The translations under genes were made by a program, and so were the position numbers. The notes below the pieces were generated by a model. The model did no database searches and was not told the DNA's origin. It saw nothing but the letters and a program-made list of their open reading frames with translations. Of a stretch of DNA of 64,000 nucleotides, positions 60,642-64,000 are shown one piece after another (position 1 is the stretch's first letter; each line of letters begins with the position of its first letter). The stretch spans positions 62,001 through 126,000 of the forward strand of contig JAIQGE010000017.1 in assembly GCA_020072815.1 (NCBI GenBank), read 5' to 3'. The stretch comes from Terriglobia bacterium (GTDB lineage: Bacteria; Acidobacteriota; Terriglobia; Terriglobales; Acidobacteriaceae).

Positions 60642-61259
60642 CAAGCGCCTTCAGGCGCGACGACAGGTTAGCCCACGGCGAAGCCGTGGGAAACGTCGCC
60701 AATAGGCAGAGAGCGCCGTAGGCGCGGCACATCAATTACCCGAACACGTATTTCAGATCGAATTCCACGCCATGTTTTTTCAACAGCGCGATGAATTCTT
60801 GATCGAAGGTCATTTTGCGGTGGTGAGCTTCCTGGTTGCGAACATATCGGACAACCGCATTCAGGTTTGATGCGCTCACGCTGAAGGCGCCAAACCCGCG
60901 CTGCCATGCGAATTTGGGTCCCATCCATTTTGACGAGCTGGCCTTGATGCTGAGGATGGCGTCAGAAAGCGATAGCGTAGGCGGGAGTTGAATCAGAAGA
61001 TGGACATGGTCTTCCATGCCGCCAATTTCGTGAATGAAAACGCCCTCGTTCTTGCAGATGCCAACGATGTAGCGCCACAGGCGGGGCTGATGATTTTTGG
61101 GAATGCTCTTGCGGCGGTCTTTGGTGCTAAATACAACGTGAATGTAGTTCTGAACCAAGGTGTGAGCCATGTGTCGCGCCTCCAGCGCTCGGATTCTTCT
61201 GGACTCCTTACCCACGGCTTCGCCGTGGGCTAACCTGTAGTCGCGCCTGAAGGCGCTTG
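60642..61259. mobile_element. IS200/REP-type transposable element with 49-bp inverted ends
   Basis: The ends 60642-60690 and 61211-61259 are reverse complements at 48 of 49 positions. Each end holds two internal palindromes, GCGCCTTCAGGCGC and CCCACGGCGAAGCCGTGGG, so each can fold into stem-loops. One transposase gene of the Y1 HUH type lies inside (60736-61170). Hairpin ends plus a single Y1 transposase is the organisation of REP-associated (RAYT) elements, whose transposition uses single-stranded DNA and leaves no target duplication. Only this copy is in the window. Confidence 0.9.
60736..61170 (-). CDS. REP-associated tyrosine transposase (IS200-like, Y1 family)
   Basis: 144 residues from the ATG at 61170. 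It has the fold's first strand YIHVVFSTKDRRKSIP, the HUH metal site in GGMEDHVHLLIQLPP, and the C-terminal helix with catalytic Tyr in YVRNQEAHHRKMTFDQEFIA. The N-terminal starts upstream belong to the element end rather than the protein. It nicks single-stranded DNA at the foot of REP hairpins. Intact by length. Confidence 0.93.
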   Translation of the reverse strand: MAHTLVQNYIHVVFSTKDRRKSIPKNHQPRLWRYIVGICKNEGVFIHEIGGMEDHVHLLIQLPPTLSLSDAILSIKASSSKWMGPKFAWQRGFGAFSVSASNLNAVVRYVRNQEAHHRKMTFDQEFIALLKKHGVEFDLKYVFG

Positions 61260-61282
61260 GAACGTGCAATATCCCAAGGATC

Positions 61283-62140
61283 TCAACCACGGAACGAGTT
61301 TGGGTGGCCCGAAAAGACGTAGTTGGCTTCTTCGTCCTTTCCTGATTGCTTAAAGACTTTTTCCATCATTTCCTTGCCCTGCTCTTCCGTAACTCTGTGA
61401 GATTGATCGTCACCTCGCTGATTCAGGATGTTGTCCTGCGTCCGGAAGTCAACAGGATATGCACTTGAAGCCGGATTAACCGGCAGAGAAAGAAATAGCT
61501 TTGCGTTCGAAACGGTGTAATCGTAACTCGCATACTGGTGAACGGGAGTAAGCCTGTAGTGGTCCATTGGTTGGAATGCGAGGACGGTGCCAATAGGCCA
61601 GAATGTGAATTCTGCAACCACAAAAATCTTTTTATTGACTAGATCGTAAAAACCGCTAACTCCGGATTTGCGACCTGCTTTGCCTGTCACGGCAAACGCG
61701 TAGACGTAGAGATCTTGGGGAAAATCTCTATTACGGGAATCACGAAGAAATTTCCTGATCCATGGATGCGTTTTGACGAAGTTTTCGCCATTCGCCGACA
61801 CGAAGTTCTGCATGATTTGTTTCAAGATACTCAGCGGTCGATTTACTACGACCGTTATCTTCTCGCCATCTTTGGCCCTATCTACTTTTTCAGCAACGTC
61901 TCTGATAAAGTCGGCGTAGTGAGAGCCGTACATCCTCCCAGCCTTACTGTTGCAGCGTGCACACAAGCTACGAACAATCAGGCCAGTGACAACTTCACCC
62001 TTCCAGACTATTTTCTCCGAGCGTGCGTCTACAGCTTGCAGCAGAATCTCATGATCATTGAATGCTGATTCGGGAGGAATGTGCTCCCTTGTGAGTGGGC
62101 CAAACTTCCCGCATAGCCAACAATTCCCTTCTTGCGTCAT
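61283..62140 (-). CDS. HNH-type zinc-binding protein next to the transposon
   Basis: 285 residues. The N-terminus holds CWLCG, LTREHIPPESAFND and SLCARCNSKAGR, the CxxC...H...CxxCN arrangement of HNH endonuclease-like proteins. The rest (residues 90-285) has no family I recognise and ends in a polar, charged tail. The gene is visibly less GC-rich than its neighbours and stops 24 bases from the transposon end. Acquisition by transfer is inferred. A defence or homing nuclease is possible; the HNH match is partial. Confidence 0.7.
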   Translation of the reverse strand: MTQEGNCWLCGKFGPLTREHIPPESAFNDHEILLQAVDARSEKIVWKGEVVTGLIVRSLCARCNSKAGRMYGSHYADFIRDVAEKVDRAKDGEKITVVVNRPLSILKQIMQNFVSANGENFVKTHPWIRKFLRDSRNRDFPQDLYVYAFAVTGKAGRKSGVSGFYDLVNKKIFVVAEFTFWPIGTVLAFQPMDHYRLTPVHQYASYDYTVSNAKLFLSLPVNPASSAYPVDFRTQDNILNQRGDDQSHRVTEEQGKEMMEKVFKQSGKDEEANYVFSGHPNSFRG

Positions 62141-62765
62141 TGAGCTTCGCCTTTTGATCCCTGTCTAGATTTTACATGAAGTCGCGGATATATCGCTATG
62201 CTCTCAACCACGATGGAAAACAGGCCATTGTCCGACTTCTGCATTGATTCCTAGCCTATTTTCGCATACGATTCGCTCTCCATAAAATGCAGATATCTGC
62301 GCCGGCTTGCGCCTGGAGATGGCGGAGGCGCGGAAGTTCTTTGAAAACTTAAAGAAGCACTCAGCAGTCAGCAATCAGCAGGTCAGCCAAAACGCAAGCT
62401 CTCCTCCACACATCGTGCAAAACACAAAGAATCAGCAAGATGGGGAGAATTGTACTAATGAGTAAATATTTGGGTGACCGTTGGGTCGAATGGAATAAAC
62501 CCTTTTCTTTCAACAGTCGCGTCAGGGGGAGGGTGGGGGTAGGCTTATCGATTTGGTTGTTAGCCAGAGAGTTACTAAGATCGCCGGGATCGCCGACATC
62601 GCGCGAAATCGCCGGAATCGGGTTAACGCAAACAGCCGCAGGCGAGGGCGCCTGCGCTCCACAAATCCTAACCCCAAAATCGCACAGGCAAGAGTGCCTG
62701 TGCCACACGGGCTTGAGGGCCCCCTAACACGATAACGATCTTAACAGTAGCGATCTTCGGTCCAG
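62141..62765. repeat. Repeat-filled spacer after the HNH gene
   Basis: No gene is supported. The spacer contains CAGCAGTCAGCAATCAGCAG at about 62364-62383. An ATCGCC(G/A)G(G/A) nonamer array is at 62578-62630. GCAGGCGAGGGCGCCTGCGC lies at about 62638-62657, and the hairpin GCACAGGCAAGAGTGCCTGTGC at 62682-62703, the last shared with 43029-43052. The first 200 bases (AT-rich) are the HNH gene's upstream region. Confidence 0.6.
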
Positions 62766-63758
62766 CTAATCTATCGGCGCGTAATACCCGCGTCTCGCCT
62801 GGATCCTGTACCCGTCTTTGGATTTCACTTCGATCTTGCGGAACTTGCCGTCATTACGTGTCTCGGTCGGCGTGTAGCTAAGGTAATACTGGCTGCGCAG
62901 CTCATTGGAGATTTCGCTGAAGGCTTTTTGCAGCTTTTCTGGCCGGTTGACGATGATCATCCGCCCGCCGGTCTGGTCGGCCAGTTGGCTCATATCGTGT
63001 GGGTCAGAGCCGTACTGCGGGTCGCTGATCAACAGGACGTAGCAGATCACGTCCGCTTTCTGCGCCGCTTCAATCGATTCTTTCAACCGCAGCCGGCTGC
63101 CCTGGTCCACGCCGTCGGTAAGCACGACCACCGCTTTGCGGCCCACCTGGGGAGCCAGCACGTCATTGGCGGCCAGGTAGACGCCATCGTAAAGCAGCGT
63201 GCCTTTAGGGCGCGAGATGGGAATGGGCCCCTGACCCAGCCCAGGAATGCCCTGGGTCGCGGTGCCGGTGTTGATGCGGGCTTTGTTGAGGCCGGCTTTC
63301 AGCAGACGGACGTCCGTGGTCAGGTCCTGGAGCAGGTCCACGGAAACGTCAAAGCTGATCACGAAGGCCAGGTCTCTGTCGGTGATCACCTGGCGGAGGA
63401 AGTCGCCGGCCACGATCTTTTCCTCGGGCAGCATGTGCTGCATGCTGCCGCTGGAATCAATCAGGATCCCCAGCGTCAGCGGCTGGTTACTGACGGCGGC
63501 AAAGTTCTTGATGACCTGCGGCTTGCCTTCTTCGAAGACGTCAAACTGGTCTTGCTTCAGGTCGGGGACCAGCGCGCCGTGCTTGTCCTTCACGTTGAAG
63601 AACAGGTTCACCAGCTTCACGTTCTGGCGAAAGACCGGCGTCTGTTCGGGCCGCGCCGCCGGGGCCTTGTTCTTGTCGGCGTTCTTGTCGTTCGTCTGGG
63701 CCAGAGCGGTGGAAATACACAAGGACGCCAGCAACAAGGCGAGAATCGGGTTCCGCAT
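62766..63758 (-). CDS. VWFA-related acidobacterial protein, fourth copy
   Basis: 330 residues with a signal peptide (ILALLLASLCISTALAQ) and a Lys/Asn/Asp-rich linker. The strand block FFNVKDKHGALVPDLKQDQF and ending FDVFEEGKP are the usual lead-in. The VWA domain has MIDAS DSSGS, VVVLTDGVDQGSRLRLKESI and the C-terminal QYYLSYTPTETRNDGKFRKI...RGYYAPID. It has an insert at about 175-195 (Gly/Ile/Pro-rich) absent from the other copies. It is not in tandem with the pair at 55990-58339. Function unproven. Confidence 0.9.
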   Translation of the reverse strand: MRNPILALLLASLCISTALAQTNDKNADKNKAPAARPEQTPVFRQNVKLVNLFFNVKDKHGALVPDLKQDQFDVFEEGKPQVIKNFAAVSNQPLTLGILIDSSGSMQHMLPEEKIVAGDFLRQVITDRDLAFVISFDVSVDLLQDLTTDVRLLKAGLNKARINTGTATQGIPGLGQGPIPISRPKGTLLYDGVYLAANDVLAPQVGRKAVVVLTDGVDQGSRLRLKESIEAAQKADVICYVLLISDPQYGSDPHDMSQLADQTGGRMIIVNRPEKLQKAFSEISNELRSQYYLSYTPTETRNDGKFRKIEVKSKDGYRIQARRGYYAPID

Positions 63759-64000
63759 AAGCGAACACTGCCTTTCTAGGGAGGAATTGGGCTTGAACGT
63801 CAGCTGATTAGATGCTCAGGCCCTGTCTCCTGAATGCCTGGAAAGCATACAATGAAAGAAGAAAACATTGCGCCTGGCGACTGCCGGAACGCAAAAGTAC
63901 GGCTGCCTGACCGTTCTGCTCAGCAGGGAACATGCCTGGCGGGAAAACGCCTGGCAGGATGACGTCTGGCGCCGGGGATTGCGCTTGGCTTCCCCGGCGA
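63759..64000. other. Upstream region of the fourth VWFA gene at window end
   Basis: I see no gene in these 242 bases. They presumably contain the promoter of the minus-strand VWFA gene. The last 80 bases carry CCTGGCGGGAAAACGCCTGG-like degenerate repeats. Confidence 0.4.

Noticed and set aside
62440-62727. A 95-codon frame in the repeat-rich spacer
   Set aside because: It runs through three dispersed repeat families and has no family similarity.

Overview
The window looks like chromosomal DNA from an Acidobacteriota (Terriglobia-type) bacterium. It is GC-rich. It carries four genes of the acidobacterial VWFA-related family, an LPXTA-anchored protein beside a class D sortase, PadR plus HAAS-domain pairs, and intergenic spacers packed with degenerate repeats. 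I see no CRISPR array, no prophage, no rRNA and no convincing tRNA. The one clear mobile element is a small IS200/REP-type transposon at 60642-61259.

Layout. 1-7600: a 5'-truncated GGDEF enzyme, glpD, a lipoprotein, a dienelactone hydrolase/GNAT pair and a calcium-repeat secreted protein. 7600-10600: an exported protein ending in LPHTA plus a membrane anchor, then a VWFA gene overlapping a class D sortase. 10931-16316: a large 5'-nucleotidase-like protein with a C-terminal barrel-like half, and mnmA. 16573-19434: a multi-PAS hybrid histidine kinase. 19497-27201 (minus strand): an ArsR regulator heading a five-gene membrane operon that resembles hydrogenase-4/complex I, but whose large subunit has lost the NiFe cysteine ligands. 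This is an Ehr-type energy-converting complex. 27412-36429: nifS-type cysteine desulfurase, an ECF sigma factor with a frameshifted anti-sigma/DUF4349 gene, citrate synthase, a DUF1287 fusion and an ABC exporter. 36728-41090: amidohydrolase, zinc-ribbon protein, mtaB and an ankyrin protein. 41352-46509: the translation cluster infC-rpmI-rplT-pheS-pheT, with an apparent ATC start for infC. 46513-50820: GNAT, two membrane proteins, a Tat-exported PLP aminotransferase and a PadR/HAAS pair. 51040-55973: coiled-coil protein, cupin with divergent winged-helix/TPR regulator, zapA, a candidate 6S RNA and rluD. 55990-63758: two tandem VWFA paralogues, a ChaN/EreA-like protein, an OmpA-family protein, the IS200-like element with an adjacent HNH-type gene, and a fourth VWFA gene.

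How genes fit together. The Ehr-like operon would couple an unknown redox reaction to ion translocation under ArsR control. The LPHTA protein is a probable substrate of the nearby sortase. The ECF factor is probably held by the membrane anti-sigma/DUF4349 protein, if that protein is intact. The cupin is probably controlled by the divergent regulator.

The spacers contain several distinct repeat families: a roughly 110-118 bp element found at three loci, twice as tandem pairs; a 19-bp inverted repeat element; nonamer tandem arrays; hairpins containing ACAGGCAAGAGTGCCTGT; and degenerate CAGCACTCAGCA-like or AGCAATTAGCAAAT-like strings. They are the most pervasive feature that the genes do not explain.
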